Assembly: GCA_916613615.1 (NCBI GenBank)
Contig: OU744735.1
Span: forward strand, 52,716,082-52,780,081
Length of the DNA: 64,000 nt
Direction of reading: 5' to 3'
Source of the DNA: Steromphala cineraria
Taxonomy: Eukaryota > Mollusca > Gastropoda > Trochida > Trochidae
Shown: piece after piece, positions 23,235 to 35,683 of the stretch
Layout: every line of letters starts with the position of its first letter
Numbering within the stretch: position 1 is the stretch's first letter
Translations under genes and position numbers: made by a program
Notes under the pieces: generated by a model
The model's database searches: none
What the model saw: the letters and a program-made list of their open reading frames with translations, nothing else
Told to the model about the DNA's origin: nothing

Positions 23235-23859
23235 TAAGGTCAAAAATACGATTTCTAGCGATTTTAGCAGTATTCTAAGTATACAGAACGTTGGAGCTAC
23301 GTTTTACGGTGTCCTGTGGTGATGTGCAAGGACCGGATATACTGACATAAATCGAATTTACATGACTTCTTTCCGTGTTTGCATCAAATATCTACAACCA
23401 CAAAGTGGAGAACATCCAGCTGGCAGTAAATGCTCATTTCAAAGTCCAAAAGGGTGATAGGCAATTCGGAAAAAGAGTCAATGGAGAAAGTTACAGCCAT
23501 GCCGAGTCGAATCTGCCAATACTATAGGTCGGAATGAGCAAACCCTTCTTGATATACTAAAAGCAAGTGGCAATATGCCACTTACTATGCCCTTTTCATT
23601 AAGGTAAGGTGCATTTGCTTGTACCTACACACCGACCCGTGCGTTTGGTCTTTAAATAAATCTTGATCATAAAGGTTATCAAAGTTTATAAGGTCCACTT
23701 AGACAATTTATTATCAGTCCAAAACAAAGAGTATAATTCATAATATGTAGGGTTCTTTTTTTCAACGTTAAAGGACATTTAACATTTTAATGTAAACTTT
23801 CCCAGGTTCTATCTCATTTTGGCTGTCTGAGGATATAATAAACACTGCTTAATGCTCTG

Positions 23860-24270
23860 TTGTTGATGATTAACGCATTTTGCAAACATACAGTTATCAA
23901 ATGCATTCAAAACGCATGCAGGGTTGACAATATTCAAAGGTCCGTAACTCAATGTAAATAACGTAACTGAATTTATTGTTAATTTTTAAAAGATTCTGTA
24001 TTCTTTTGGCTTTCTAATGATATATGGAACAATAATTTGTCGTCTGTCACTGATGAGTAACGATTTTTTTAACATACCTATATCGTATGCATTCAAAACG
24101 AAAGCAGACTTGACAAAATTCAAAGGTTCGTAACTCAATGTAAAAAAAATATCTGAATTTATTGTTAATTTAAAAACATCTATAGACCTTTGGCTTTCAT
24201 ATGATATATAGAACAATGCGTTATCGTACGTCGTTGATTCGCTACGATATTTTAAACATACCCACAGAAA
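23860..24270. repeat. Diverged tandem repeat, about 186-bp period
   Basis: Two and a fraction units containing 'gcattcaaaacg', 'ttcgtaactcaatgtaaa', 'gaatttattgttaattt' and 'tggctttc.aatgatatat'. Corresponding motifs lie 186 bases apart (23905 and 24091). Confidence 0.7.
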
Positions 24271-24299
24271 CACCACATTTCAAAATGCAAAGTTTGACC

Positions 24300-26020
24300 T
24301 CTGCTCCTGACCGGAAATGACTGTTCGCGAGCGATGTTATTCTTTTATCTTAAAATCCTTGCCAATGTCTAACTCTCACGTAAAAATCATAAAATTCTAT
24401 GGTCTGGTTTTTAGTAATGTGCCCTTGAAGTTTGCAATTTTTAAATTTTGGTCATATTTGAAAGGTCACAGCAACAAAAGTATTCACGTTAGGACCTTTA
24501 ATTATATATATATACATGTATAAACTTTAAACGACAATGCCTCAGCTAGATTGTGTATGAATTTCAGGTCTTTAGTTCAAGTATATCTTCAGAGAAGAAG
24601 ATTTTCAAAGGTGGGTGGGGTCAGAAACGGTCGAAAATGCTCTAAAACCAAGATGGCGGCCAAACCACGTGACCTAGGAATTTGTCATGATTTCATTTTT
24701 CGCATAATTTTTTATTGCGCATCTTTTTAAAAAAAGTTTCAGGTCTCTAAGTTCATTTTGAAAAAAAAAATCAATGTTAATTTTTCCATTTTAGATTCGA
24801 ACTGGACCTTTAAGTACCGGGTCGATTTGGCCCAAAAGCTTTCTAGGGTAAGGGCTATCAGATAGTAAAGTTTGGTTGTATTTGCTTCAGTCGTTTTGGC
24901 TGTATCTTAGTCCAAACTTTTTGCGAATAATAATAATAATAAACACGCCTGATGGCTGAATCCTTAATTAGATAGTAAATATAATCTGTTAAGAATTGTA
25001 TCTTGTGGTTGAAACATACATGATTCCCGTCAAGTCTCATCTTCGCAGCATATGATGACAGCTGGTCTTTAACATATTGACACGCATACAAAATTGGACC
25101 CCATGCAGAACTCCGTGATTTCATCACATAGCATGTTGCTTTATACGAACCCAAATGACATAATATGTTATATAATAGCACAATATCCAGCATATCCATA
25201 CCTGCAATGCTGTATTATATGAAAATAAATGAATGAAATCTTAAAACAGTCATGTATGCTCACGGAAGCCAATTGACACGTCCAATTTACATTGATATTA
25301 CTTACATAACCTATCGAACAGTATTAACTCGTGACTGTCAATTTGTCTGCTTGTCTGGATAGGTTTGACTGATTGACTCGCGTCATTGTCCGGTTTTCGA
25401 TCATTATCGCTACCTTTAAAGCTCCTGTTGTCAATATACGGAGTCGATTAGATTAAACATAATACTTTCCTGCAACACTTGATACCTCAAGATGGTAAAC
25501 TTTGGCATATGTGACCACCCAACAACTCACGGGGTGGCTCCTAAAGATCTAGATATTGAAATGTTTACAAACTATCAATTTTTAATAGTTTTTCATCCGA
25601 TAAAATGTGATGCTTATTGTCTTTTAATGATAACATGATTTCGATTAAAGATAAAAGAAGCACACTCATCAATTTTAACTGTATCTGTTTTATATAACTT
25701 CTCATGTAGTTTTCTTGCTATTTTCGATTCCTAATTTTCTTATTAATTTTCATAAAGTTTTTACGGTTAATTCAAATCATTCAATATTCTAAAGTTTCTT
25801 GGGTTTTTTAGCGGTTTCCACGGAAACGCAACTTAGAAATGTGTTTCCGGAGCAGAACTCGAATACAGTTTGGCCTAGCTTAACAAAACTTGGCATGTTG
25901 ACTCATCATCACATGTAGTTGTGCCTTTTTGGATTTTCAAATTTCTGGATCCCCCCCCCCCCGGTTTTCAACGAAAAATCAACTTAGAAATGTGTTTTCT
26001 CAGCAGAACTCGAAAACGGA
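24300..26020. other. Intergenic sequence
   Basis: No gene is supported. A poly-C run of about 14 lies near 25951. The segment 25000-25110 resembles 22690-22800 (a shared dispersed repeat). An AAGATGGCGGC YY1-like site is followed by CCACGTGACC at 24650-24672. Confidence 0.35.
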
Positions 26021-26026
26021 TGACAT

Positions 26027-26476
26027 GTAAGCCTTTGACAAGGTTGACAGTAAAAATGCTTGTGGTTGAAACTTCGGAAAATGGGAATTAATGGTAAAAT
26101 GTTTCAGACTATTCAATCCCTTTATGAGAACAACAGATGTGCTGTGTGTGTAAATGAGTTTCTGACCTCATTCTTTGATGTCTCCAAAGGAGTGAAGCAG
26201 GGATGTGTGCTATCTCCAACCCTTTTTGCCCTATATGTAAATGATCTGGCTGAGGAATTTCAAAACAGTGAAAATGGAATCCAAATTGACACAGTTCATG
26301 TTGCAATACTACTATATGCAGATGACATCGTTCTGTTATCTCCAACAGCGGATAAACTTCAACATATGCTCAATATCGTTCATCAATGGTGTCGTAAGTG
26401 GAGACTAGAAATTAATAGGGATAAGAACAAGATAATACACTTTCGTAACAGGAATAGAGATAAATCTAAATACTGA
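26027..26476 (+). pseudogene. LINE reverse transcriptase fragment with YADD box
   Basis: It starts at AFDKVD (26027). After a frameshift near 26060 it reads KLRKMGINGKMFQTIQSLYENN, then GVKQGCVLSPTLFALYVNDL, LLYADDIVLLSP and CRKWRLEINRDKNKIIHF: palm motifs in order, with an intact YADD catalytic pair. It lacks the endonuclease and the C-terminal region. It is probably the same LINE family as the fragments at 32.4, 35.1 and 40.1 kb, which carry the later parts. Confidence 0.8.
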
Positions 26477-27301
26477 TGCCCACTTCAACGACATCTGTGA
26501 GTCAACGAGACTTGTCACAACGTTTAGACTCAGCCAACAGTCCAAGGTACTTTAAATACTTGTAACAAATATTCAAGGGATGACTATATTTGTATTATAA
26601 AAGTGTTTCTTTAAAGTCAGTATCATTTCTCCCAAGCGAACAACAATCTTTGGGAATGGATTTACAACAGTTTCTATTGCTGCACCTTGATCAGTGTAAT
26701 GTTAGGTTGTGTCAAATACTCTCCACAGTGTCATGTGAAATCATGGATATTCAGCAACTATCACAGAATGAAATTATACCAAGATCATGTACATGTGTAA
26801 TTGTGTACCATCTGGATTCTTATAATACTTGCTGACCAAGCAATAAGTAACTGCTCAGTGGTTTTTGAACGGTTCCTTGATGGACGTCGAGGACATCATG
26901 TATATCCACCTATTGGCTTACAAACGTGTGCTTACAGTGTTTACAGTATTCAAACTTGTATACGACTTGTGCAATTCCGAACTGAAAAACAATCTTTCCA
27001 CATGGCACACTATAAAGGTAAACACTATAGTATGGACTATTGATGCTTTGGTGTTTTTTGGTGTTTTTTTTTTTTTGTCTTTCTTGACATCAAGTTGATA
27101 TTTGTTTGATAAATGAGTTTTTTCATACATTACATTCTTTTCTTCGTTTTATTGCGCTACAAAATTGCGAGTTTATTTAATGGTGTTCTCTAGAAACAAC
27201 CACTTTGTGGGACAATGTTCTATTATGTTTTGACGAGAAACACTTGGCTTCATTATCGTCGGGTTTTTGTTGTTTTTGTTTGTAAATTGTGTTGAATGCG
27301 G
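26477..27301. other. Intergenic sequence
   Basis: No gene, RNA or clear repeat boundary recognised. Confidence 0.4.
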
Positions 27302-27310
27302 CCCTGTACT

Positions 27311-27920
27311 CATTCTCTCCCCACATAGGCAACTCAGTCATACCTGAATTAGCCTCTGTTCTATTACGGCTAACATACGGGATAGAAAGGTAGAAATCTG
27401 ATTGGAAGCAATCGAAGTTAGTTGTGCAATCAGCGACGCCGTTTCAAAAGTGGTCATTCGCAAAAGTTCGGCTATTCCCGTGTGGATCCGCATCAAAGGG
27501 AGATAACTCTTTCTTCTACAAAACAATCGCTTTTTACCTTCGCATTGGTTTTTATTTGGTGAATTATTAAAATAAAATTAATCATAAAACGAAGAACAAT
27601 TTACACAATTATAAAACAATATGTTTCTAATGAAAAACCCTATACATATCTGATTTTGAAATAGTTTCCCTCTCTGAGACTCACACTGTTAATGAAAAAG
27701 AAACCTAAAGGCATGATTCTTTTAAAAGTCACTGAGCGACCGTTGAGTATTCCCGAAGTCGTGGACATCCAAAAGGTGTTTTCATTGGCTGCAAATAAGG
27801 GAGATATCTCAAGTTACAACTTTTTGCCGCCAGGGCGATCTGCCGGAACCCCAGGATTTTGGCGTAATGGAACAGAGGCTAATTCAGGTATGACTGAGTT
27901 GCCTCTGTGGGGAGAGAATG
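27311..27920. mobile_element. 610-bp Mutator-like TIR element with 9-bp TSD
   Basis: The terminal inverted repeats are about 60 bp with three mismatches, starting CATTCTCTCCCCACA. CCCTGTACT flanks both ends (27302-27310, 27921-27929), a perfect 9-bp target duplication. Long TIRs with a 9-bp duplication fit Mutator-like (MULE) elements; Merlin is a less likely alternative. No transposase is present. One end of a second, more diverged copy is at 59862-60000. Confidence 0.8.
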
Positions 27921-27929
27921 CCCTGTACT

Positions 27930-28967
27930 AATAACCACTTTATGGGGAAAGTATTCTATTCGACTTTAACAATAAACACGCATTACCGGTACCTTTATTG
28001 CCGATTAGGAATAGTCTTATTTTATCTTGTATTTGCTACCTTGATTTACATCAACACTTACCACCTAGTCACACCTTACAGTATCATATACAACGCTAAT
28101 TCGTACTTTCCATTTGCATCCAATATCTAAAAACACTACCTGGTAATACCTACATAAATTTAGTATAGTATGCGTACTTACATTGATGCTTTCTATTCTT
28201 TCCTATATAGACATCATGATGGTATCCTTGACTTGGTATATCTATACACACTCGTCTCTCAACACCACACACCACATGTCAGCTCACTAGGCACGCGCCT
28301 CACGTGCATTCTCATACTGCATGCATATTAACGCAGGTTAACATTGACAACTGCGGTTTGTCAACATCTATGCGCATGTCCACACTAATTATATTTATCA
28401 CACTGATGGCACTGTAAGATATATATTATACATAAACAACATCTACAAATTTATACTGTAATCTACTTCTTGTTGATTAACTTTGGAGTCCAGCTTAAAA
28501 TAGCTGTTACTTCGGAATACTGTTTTTTGCATTGTTTCCTGGGTAAACCAGGGATGATTATAAAAATATTAGTAAGACAGGATTGTCTTGTTAAATTTTG
28601 TACATTTCACTTTATGAAGTCTCAAAGGGAACATTATTTTATTTTAAGTTTCTGGGCTATCTCGGTACATTTAAATTATTTTGGTTTTCACAACTCGTCA
28701 GGGTCTATAAGCTGTTTGGTTATGGTCGATTTGGACCACAATGACTTCACAACAAGTGTTGTTATTTTTATCCTTTTTCTTTTTCATTTCGTCTTGTTTC
28801 TTTGCAGAGCAATTCATGTCCATTGTCTCATCTTTTTCTTACCGGTTTAAACCAATGTGCAGGAACTTACATCATACTCATGCAAATACTTTACCGTGTG
28901 TATATCTATCAACCAGATCTCCTAACAATGAACAGATACCATACTTATATATTTCATTCCCAATCCT
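27930..28967. other. Sequence upstream of the LINE; possibly its 5' UTR
   Basis: No convincing ORF1 (gag-like, zinc-knuckle) is visible. Frames here are rich in Phe/Leu/Ile. Part of the stretch may be the LINE 5' region, but no boundary can be set. Confidence 0.3.
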
Positions 28968-31184
28968 GTGTTTCTGTGTGCTAACTACCTCTTTCACTTT
29001 CAAGATATGTTTATTGATATAATGTTATACAGACACACGATTGGGACATTTCATGTAAAAGTTTGTCTCAACTTTAAATGTAAACTAGACTGGATAACAT
29101 TTTTCCTGATAGTATCTGTTCATTGTTTGGGGATACATGGTATTAGACTTACGCTGTTGCTTCTTTTATGTAGTGGTGATGTGCATCCTAATCCTGGTCC
29201 TGACTACTCTGATATTAGCATTGTTCATGTAAATGTTTGTAGTCTACAAGATAAGCTTGATATAGTTTATGCAGAACTTAATAACTTCGATGTAATCTGT
29301 ATTTCTGAAACGTGGCTACACGCGGGTATAAGCAACGATGACATCGCATTGTTAGGATATCACCCACCAGTCCGGCTAGACCGACCCTCGCGTGGCGGCG
29401 GAGTCGCAATTTACGTTAAAGAAAATTTACATCTTAAACATAGAAAAGAATTTGAAATTCCGGGTCTAGAAGCAGTCTGGGTCGATATTACCTCGAAAAA
29501 TAACGTCCTGCGTATAGGAACATTTTACAGAGCCAACCCTCGTGCCTTTTATTGGGACCTAATTAATGATTCTATTGCTATGGCGGTTGACACTAATATA
29601 AAAACAGTTGTGTTGGGCGACTTTAATACTAATATATTAAACCATTCCGACATCAACATTGCCTGTTTAGAAAGTCTCTACGGTATGACACAAATCATCA
29701 ATGAACCGACGCGCATTACAACTAACTCCAGAAGCTTGATAGATCTAATACTGATTACCTGTCCCAATCTTATTGTTTCTTCTGGTGTTATCCCCAACTT
29801 CTGCAGTGATCATTGCGCAGTGTTTGCTAATCTAAAGTTTCAAAAGCCAAATAGAAAGACTTACACGAGAACTATTTTTGACTATGACAACATTGACAAA
29901 AACGGTTTATTGTCTGCTGCGAGAGCTTTAGATTGGTGTGCTCTTGTTACTGAAGATGTCAATGAAAGTGCTGAGAATATAGTTGATTGCATATATAACC
30001 TGGCCCAGTCTTATATACCAAACAAACGAGTTCGAATTCGTCCAAACGATGAACCATGGATGAATGGCTATATTCGTAGAATAATGCGCAAGCGAAATCG
30101 AGCACATAAAAAAGCTAAGAAAACCAATACGCCTGCTGACTGGCATTGTTTTCGGGTACAGCGCAATAAGGTCATTTCAGAAATTCGAAGATGTAAAAGA
30201 GACTATGATACGAAACTCGACGAGAAGTTAAATGATTCTTTAGATAGCAAACTTTGGTGGAAAATCATAAAAAACTATACTGCGAAATCAGACAAATCAA
30301 AAGTCTTCCCGAGTCTAGAAAACGATGGCATCGTTCTTGAAAATGATATCGATAAAGCTAATTTACTTAACGACTATTTCGCTAATCAAGCTAGAGTCGA
30401 TAATGAAGATGATGATATTGAAGATAACATACCTATACCAAATTTTTCACTTGGAGAAGTAACTATAAATGAACAGGAATTAGAAGATATACTATTAACT
30501 CTAAATATTCGTAAATCTGTTGGGCCTGACTTGATAAGTAATCGTATTTTAAAGACACTTTCAAAAATCATTGCAAAACCGCTGACTCTACTTTTTAATC
30601 TGTCCTTGACTAAGTCTTCATTCCCTTCACTTTGGAAAACAGCATCGGTCGTTCCGTTGCATAAAAAGGGCAGTGTTCACGAATGTTCAAATTACAGACC
30701 TGTTTCCCTTTTGAGTTGTGTCTCCAAACTTTTCGAAAAATGTGTCCACAAACATATTTACAATTTTTTCTTAGACAACGGAATAATTACAAGATTCCAA
30801 TCTGGATTTACGGCCGGCGACTCAACCGTATATCAATTAACACATTTATATAATTTCATAAGTAAAGCTCTTGACGACGGAAAAGAAATTAAGGCGGTGT
30901 TTTGTGATATTAGTAAAGCGTTTGATCGCGTATGGCATAAAGGTCTCATTCACAAACTCCAAAAATACGGCGTGAGCGGTTCACTCCTCGCGTGGTTTGA
31001 AAACTACCTATCTGATCGTAAACAATATACAGTAATAAATGGTTCTCAATCTGAAAACAGATTTGTACTTGCTGGGGTCCCTCAGGGATCCGTGTTAGGG
31101 CCCCTTTTGTTCTTAGTATTTATCAATGATATTGTAAATGATATGGAATGTAATATTATGATACCTCGCTCTATGTCATTATAG
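28968..31184 (+). pseudogene. LINE endonuclease + reverse transcriptase, first part
   Basis: A frame of 738 codons. Endonuclease motifs: ISETWL (about 112), RGGGVAIYVKE (about 141), LGDFNTN (about 216) and SDHCAVFANL (about 285). Reverse transcriptase motifs: SVGPDLISNRIL (about 515), YRPVSLL (about 575), FQSGFTAGDST (about 612), FCDISKAFDRVWHKGL (about 644) and AGVPQGSVLGPLLFLVFIND (about 703). The frame then runs out right where the catalytic YxDD box belongs; the last codons after NIM are out of frame and end at TAG 31182. The first Met at 28968 lies upstream of the 2A-like motif. The true start is uncertain. Confidence 0.87.
29151..29201 (+). other. 2A-like ribosome-skipping motif in the LINE ORF
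   Basis: The frame reads LTLLLLLCSGDVHPNPGP, ending at Pro 29199-29201. The 2A consensus is D-V/I-E-x-N-P-G-P; here only the Glu is replaced (His). A Leu-rich run before it is typical. APE-type LINEs of several invertebrates are known to carry such motifs at this N-terminal place. Whether the E-to-H form still causes skipping is unknown. Confidence 0.6.
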
Positions 31185-32302
31185 ACAATCCAAACGTAGC
31201 ATACAATATGCTAAGTAAAGATCTTGAAAGAATCTCTGCTTGGGCTGACAAATGGAAAGTTAAATTCAATCCTGCAAAAACAGAAACCATTATGTTTACA
31301 AGAAATCGAACTGAAACTGTATTACCAAATCCAACCATGAATGGCCAAATCATTGCAGACGTTGAAAACCATAAACACCTTGGTCTAACATTTCAAAAGG
31401 ATGGCCAGTGGCATTCTCACATAGATCAGATGGTTAATCGAATTAGTCCGATGATCAATTGTTTACGTAGTCTTAAATATAGGTTAACACGAAAAAGTCT
31501 TAAGACCTTGTATAGTTCCTTTATTCTTCCAATATTTGACTACTGCGATCAAATCTGGAATAACTGTACTAAATCACAAGAATATCTTCTAGAAAAATTA
31601 CACCTGGACGCACTAAGAACTATTTGTGGTGCTGTAAAGGGTACAAATCATCAAAAATTATATGACGAGACTGGCTTTACCTCACTGTCGACGAGACGAT
31701 ATTACCATAAAATGTGCCTGTTTTATAAAATGAATTCAAATTTTACTCCTGATTATCTCTCTGAGCTTATCCCACCCACAATATGCCGCCAATCACTCTA
31801 TGAATTAAGAAACTCTAATGCGATTCAGGTCCCTAATTGTCGTACGGAAATATACAAAAATTCATTCTTGCCGTCCGCTATTGTCGAATGGAATAACCTT
31901 GATGAAACTCTAAAGAATTCAGAATCGTACGAAATGTTCAAAACCAATTTATATAATAATAGATGTATAGTACACGAAACTTTTCAAAATTACGGACTGA
32001 GAAATGAGCAAATTTTACATTGCCGTATTCGATTGGGATGTAGCAACTTAAATGGACACAAATTCGATAGATTTATTGACAACGACTCGCGCTGCTCGTG
32101 TGGTTTCGTCTACGAAGATGCACATCACTACTTTTTCACCTGTCCAAATTACATGAATATTCGTCATGAAAGTTACTATTATGTTAATGGTCATAACTTG
32201 AATACTGTTTTATTTGGTAACAAATCCCTGTCAAATAATATAAATACAAGAATAATAACATCTGTTCACAACTTTATATTGTTAAGCAGACGCTTCGCCT
32301 AA
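31160..32302 (+). pseudogene. LINE reverse transcriptase thumb and C-terminal region, shifted frame
   Basis: From 31160 the frame offset by two continues the same protein: TSLYVIIDNPN, then LERISAWADKWKVKFNPAKTE, KHLGLTFQKDGQWHSHI and LYSSFILPIFDYCDQIW, with a C-terminal segment CSCGFVYEDAHHYFFTCPNY that has the Cys/His spacing of CR1/jockey LINEs. It ends at TAA 32300-32302. One Asp remains from the catalytic box, so the missing bases removed most of YxDD and also shifted the frame. Confidence 0.85.
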
Positions 32303-32392
32303 TATATATATATGTATATTATAGATATATGAGACATTTTTTTCTACTAGGTATATATTTATGTGTCTTTATGATGTAAACATCCTGTAATA

Positions 32393-33094
32393 ATGTATGT
32401 TTTGGGGAGAGACATTTATATAGGGGAAACCCTGTTTGTCGATCCCGCTGTACATGAGTACATAAATAAATATTGTTTACACCATAAATCTAAATACCAG
32501 TTCTCATGTGTTACAGATATTCTGGAATATGCAGATGCCTACAAATATCTAGGGCTGTGGTTTGAACAACACCTTGATATGCGATTCAGTGTGAACGAAC
32601 TCTCGAAGAGTGCAAATAGGGCCCTATCTGTGCTTATATCCAAATATTACCAGTGTGGAGATATGGCATTTGATGATTTTACGAAGCTCTACGAGGCGAC
32701 CGTGGAACCAATACTGATGTACGCGTCACCAATATGGGGACTGACGTCACGCAGTTGCATCAACAAAGTACAGAATCGGGCCTGTCGCTTCTTCTTGGGT
32801 GTTCAGAGAACTACATCAAACATAGCTGTTCAAGGAGAAATGGGTTGGTCATCATGCCTGACTAAGCAACGCATCAACACTATGAGAACATATCTGAACA
32901 TCAGTCGTATGGATGACGTCAGACTACCAAAGAAACTTTTTATTGCCTCAAGAAGAAGAAGGAAGTCGTTTGCAACAACCGTTGAGAAGATATGCACACA
33001 ACTCGGAATCGAAAATCTGATGGAAGCCAATGGATCTGTCAAGTCGATAATGCACAATGTGAAGCGTGTCCTTAAACAACAAGAAACCTCATAA
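32393..33094 (+). pseudogene. LINE C-terminal fragment (KYLGLWF family)
   Basis: A frame of 233 codons containing YADAYKYLGLWFEQHLDM, LYEATVEPILMYASPIWG and QNRACRFFLGVQRTTSNIAVQGEMGW. This is the post-palm part of the LINE family that also left the 26.0 and 40.0 kb fragments. It abuts the 3' end of the CR1/L2-group LINE but has a different sequence, so two families are juxtaposed. Truncated at both ends. Confidence 0.8.
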
Positions 33095-34880
33095 TTTTTC
33101 CCATGTTAATTGGTAATTATGTACAGAAAACATTGTCAACTTCAAAAAACACCAAAAAACGTTAAAATCGGTCCCCTAATAACAAAGATATCGCCCTTCA
33201 AAGTGCGCAAATTTTAGGCTTCTCAATTTGACAGTCTGAAAAGGAATTCTACCGGGTGAACGATATTGCCTTTACTGCGCATGCGAGAAAGGGCGATGTG
33301 ATGTGGCAGGTTATTATTGGCTGAGAGAAGTTTTACAGATTGTGTATTATTACATCATATACAGAACGGAAATGGGCCTAATCAATGTAAATATAACAGA
33401 CAATGGTATTAAATAAACAGAATAAACATGTTTTAGCACGATTTAGAAGCTTCATCTGTCCGGCAATAAAACAGAGTAGTAATTAAACAGTTATGGCACA
33501 TCGTAACTGATTGTGTAATTACAGGCCTAGGGAGTCGCGCTTGGGATATTTCACACTCTTTGACAATGTTGTTACAAGAATTAGGGGATGTTGTTTTAGA
33601 TATCAAGCATGTCTGCCCATCTATGACACGCCCAGTTGTCAAAGCACTAGTCATCCATTGGACAACAATAAGACAAACTAGATCCAATCAAAAATTAAAC
33701 ATTTAGAATTTAGCATATGCATTGCATCTGTCTTGAGATGAACACATTCACTACACATGAGATGGAATATTTTCCGTTTACAGTGACTTCAATAAGGTAG
33801 GCTTTGGTCACATGATATGTAAACTAAACTTTGTGCATTCAAACTTATATGTATACATATTTGTTTTTTCAGGCAGTTGTTTGCGTTAGAAGTTTACAAA
33901 TATTTAAAATTTAAAATAACATTATCTCAAACAAAGATATAGAAGGGTATTTATTTTACTCTGATGAGTTGTCTCTTTGTAAACTATCATTGATTCTTTA
34001 TTTGATTGAGAAACGCTCACGACATGATGAAATATGGTGGAAATCCTGAATATCTTGTATTGCGAACTTAATACAATTTCATGACATGATGCCTCAATGA
34101 CTCTCTTTCCGAATATTTCGTAGTGTGTATATAGCAAAACCTCATTCAGATTATATAAAATTACTTCAGGATTATTCATAAGTTCCTTAAAACATTTCAC
34201 TAACTTGTTTAATTTGTCTTCAATTTTATCTGGCCACTCATCACAAAATGTAAACTTAGAACTACTAAATTCAAAACATAACTATACCGTAATATCGAAG
34301 AGATTTTCAAAACATTGAATATTAAGATTTTGCCTTGATGAAATATCCCTATGTTTATACCACTAATGAAGATATAACCTTAGCATTTAATTGCTTTGTT
34401 GTATGTTTTCGAAAATCGCTGTTTCAATACTGTCACTGTATATGATATGTGTACTGATCTGTCCATGTTTACGTTACGTCACTATTTTGTTAGGAAGCGG
34501 CATAAATATAAACATGTACCCCGTTTCTTTTTTAAAAATAGATATTCGAAACATAGTTCTATGACAGGGCTATGACATACCATGTAGTCTCATTGATGAA
34601 TTGACTTTAGATCCCTCTGTAGAAGCCGCGATTAAGCTATCAACAGTCAAAAAGATTCGACCAAAATTAGTAAATGTCTTCATTATATGTCTCACTAACT
34701 AACCGTCATACTGGAAAGTTGTTTTCTTTTTTTTGTACAGTAATTATACGCCAAGTAAGTAAGTGACCGCTTGACTCAATACTGTAAACAATAGCAATAG
34801 CCTGACCAGTTTGGCGAGAAAGGGCGATGTGATGTGGCAGGTTATGATTGGCTGAGAGAAGTTTTACAGACTGAAAATAT
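33095..34880. other. Intergenic sequence bounded by a 57-bp direct repeat
   Basis: No gene is supported. Positions 33283-33339 and 34814-34870 are identical in 56 of 57 bases and in the same orientation, enclosing about 1.47 kb. Confidence 0.55.
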
Positions 34881-34984
34881 GATGTTTGTTTTCAAAGTCA
34901 TTAAATGACTATTTTGCGCATGTTTTTGAACAAACAAAATATCGATGTTATCTCAAGATATCTTTATGTATCCATTTCTGCATT

Positions 34985-35682
34985 GTGTACCTCCTCGGGG
35001 TTACATGTTGTTTAAGCGAAAAGACGAAGAGAACTGGTTTACCGAATTATGGAATGATAGGAAAAATGTAAATGGTAATAAACTGAGAACATACAGGACA
35101 TTCAAAAAAGACCTAGTTACTGAACCCTATTTAAAGCATATCATCTCACGACAAAAAAAGAAAGTTTTTAACAAGATTACGCTGTGGATCACTTCCTTTG
35201 CATATCGAAACTGGTCGTTATAGCAAACCCCCTACACCTGTCTGTGATAGAACATGCCCTTTCTGTGATAATGTCGAAAATGAATTGCATTTTTTAATTG
35301 ATTGTGACTTTTATTTTGATCTTACATATAACCTGTTTGATATTTTACCAACCTGTGATATAACGGATAAAACTACAGTTTTTGTAAATATTATCAGCGC
35401 TCGTGATGCCGAAAGTGCCAATGTTTTAGCTAATGTAGTCAAAAATATGTTTTTGAGGCGCCAACGTTTTATGTAAAAAAATTATGTATTCATATTACAC
35501 ATTTTATTTTTCATTTTTATCATGTTGTACATATGTATATTATTGTGAAAAGATAGTGTCTCATAAGCCCTATGTGGCTGGTTGTCAGTTTTTTTATTGT
35601 GCGGAATATATACATGTTTTAACCTGTAACTGGCGAGTGACACTTTAATAAAATATTTCTGTCTGTCTGTCTGTCTGTCTGT
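34985..35682 (+). mobile_element. LINE 3' end with (TCTG)n tail
   Basis: Coding remnants: ENWFTELWNDRKNVNGNKLR, TYRTFKKDLVTEPYL, then after a frameshift near 35185 HIETGRYSKPPTP, RTCPFCDNVENELHFLIDCDFY (C-x2-C...H...C) and onwards to TAA at about 35476. The 3' UTR has the same covarying stem as other copies (35555-35560 with 35639-35644; inner hairpin 35566-35579). It ends TAATAAAATATT plus (TCTG)6 at 35659-35682. Confidence 0.8.
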
Positions 35683-35683
35683 A

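Larger units (their letters stand above)
28968..32302 (+). mobile_element. CR1/L2-group LINE, nearly full coding length but inactivated
   Basis: It encodes, in order, a hydrophobic N-terminal segment with a 2A-like motif, an AP-type endonuclease, a reverse transcriptase and a C-terminal Cys/His segment. The coding region is broken once, at about 31160, where roughly 13 bases are missing. Downstream is AT microsatellite (32302-32330) and then a different LINE fragment. The 5' end is not defined and no ORF1 was found. Confidence 0.85.

Noticed and set aside
27692..27931. 79-codon frame in the Mutator-like element
   Set aside because: Its last third is the terminal inverted repeat; no transposase motif.
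28470..28850. Frame upstream of the LINE as a candidate ORF1
   Set aside because: Composition is Phe/Leu-rich with no zinc knuckle, coiled coil or RNA-binding motif.
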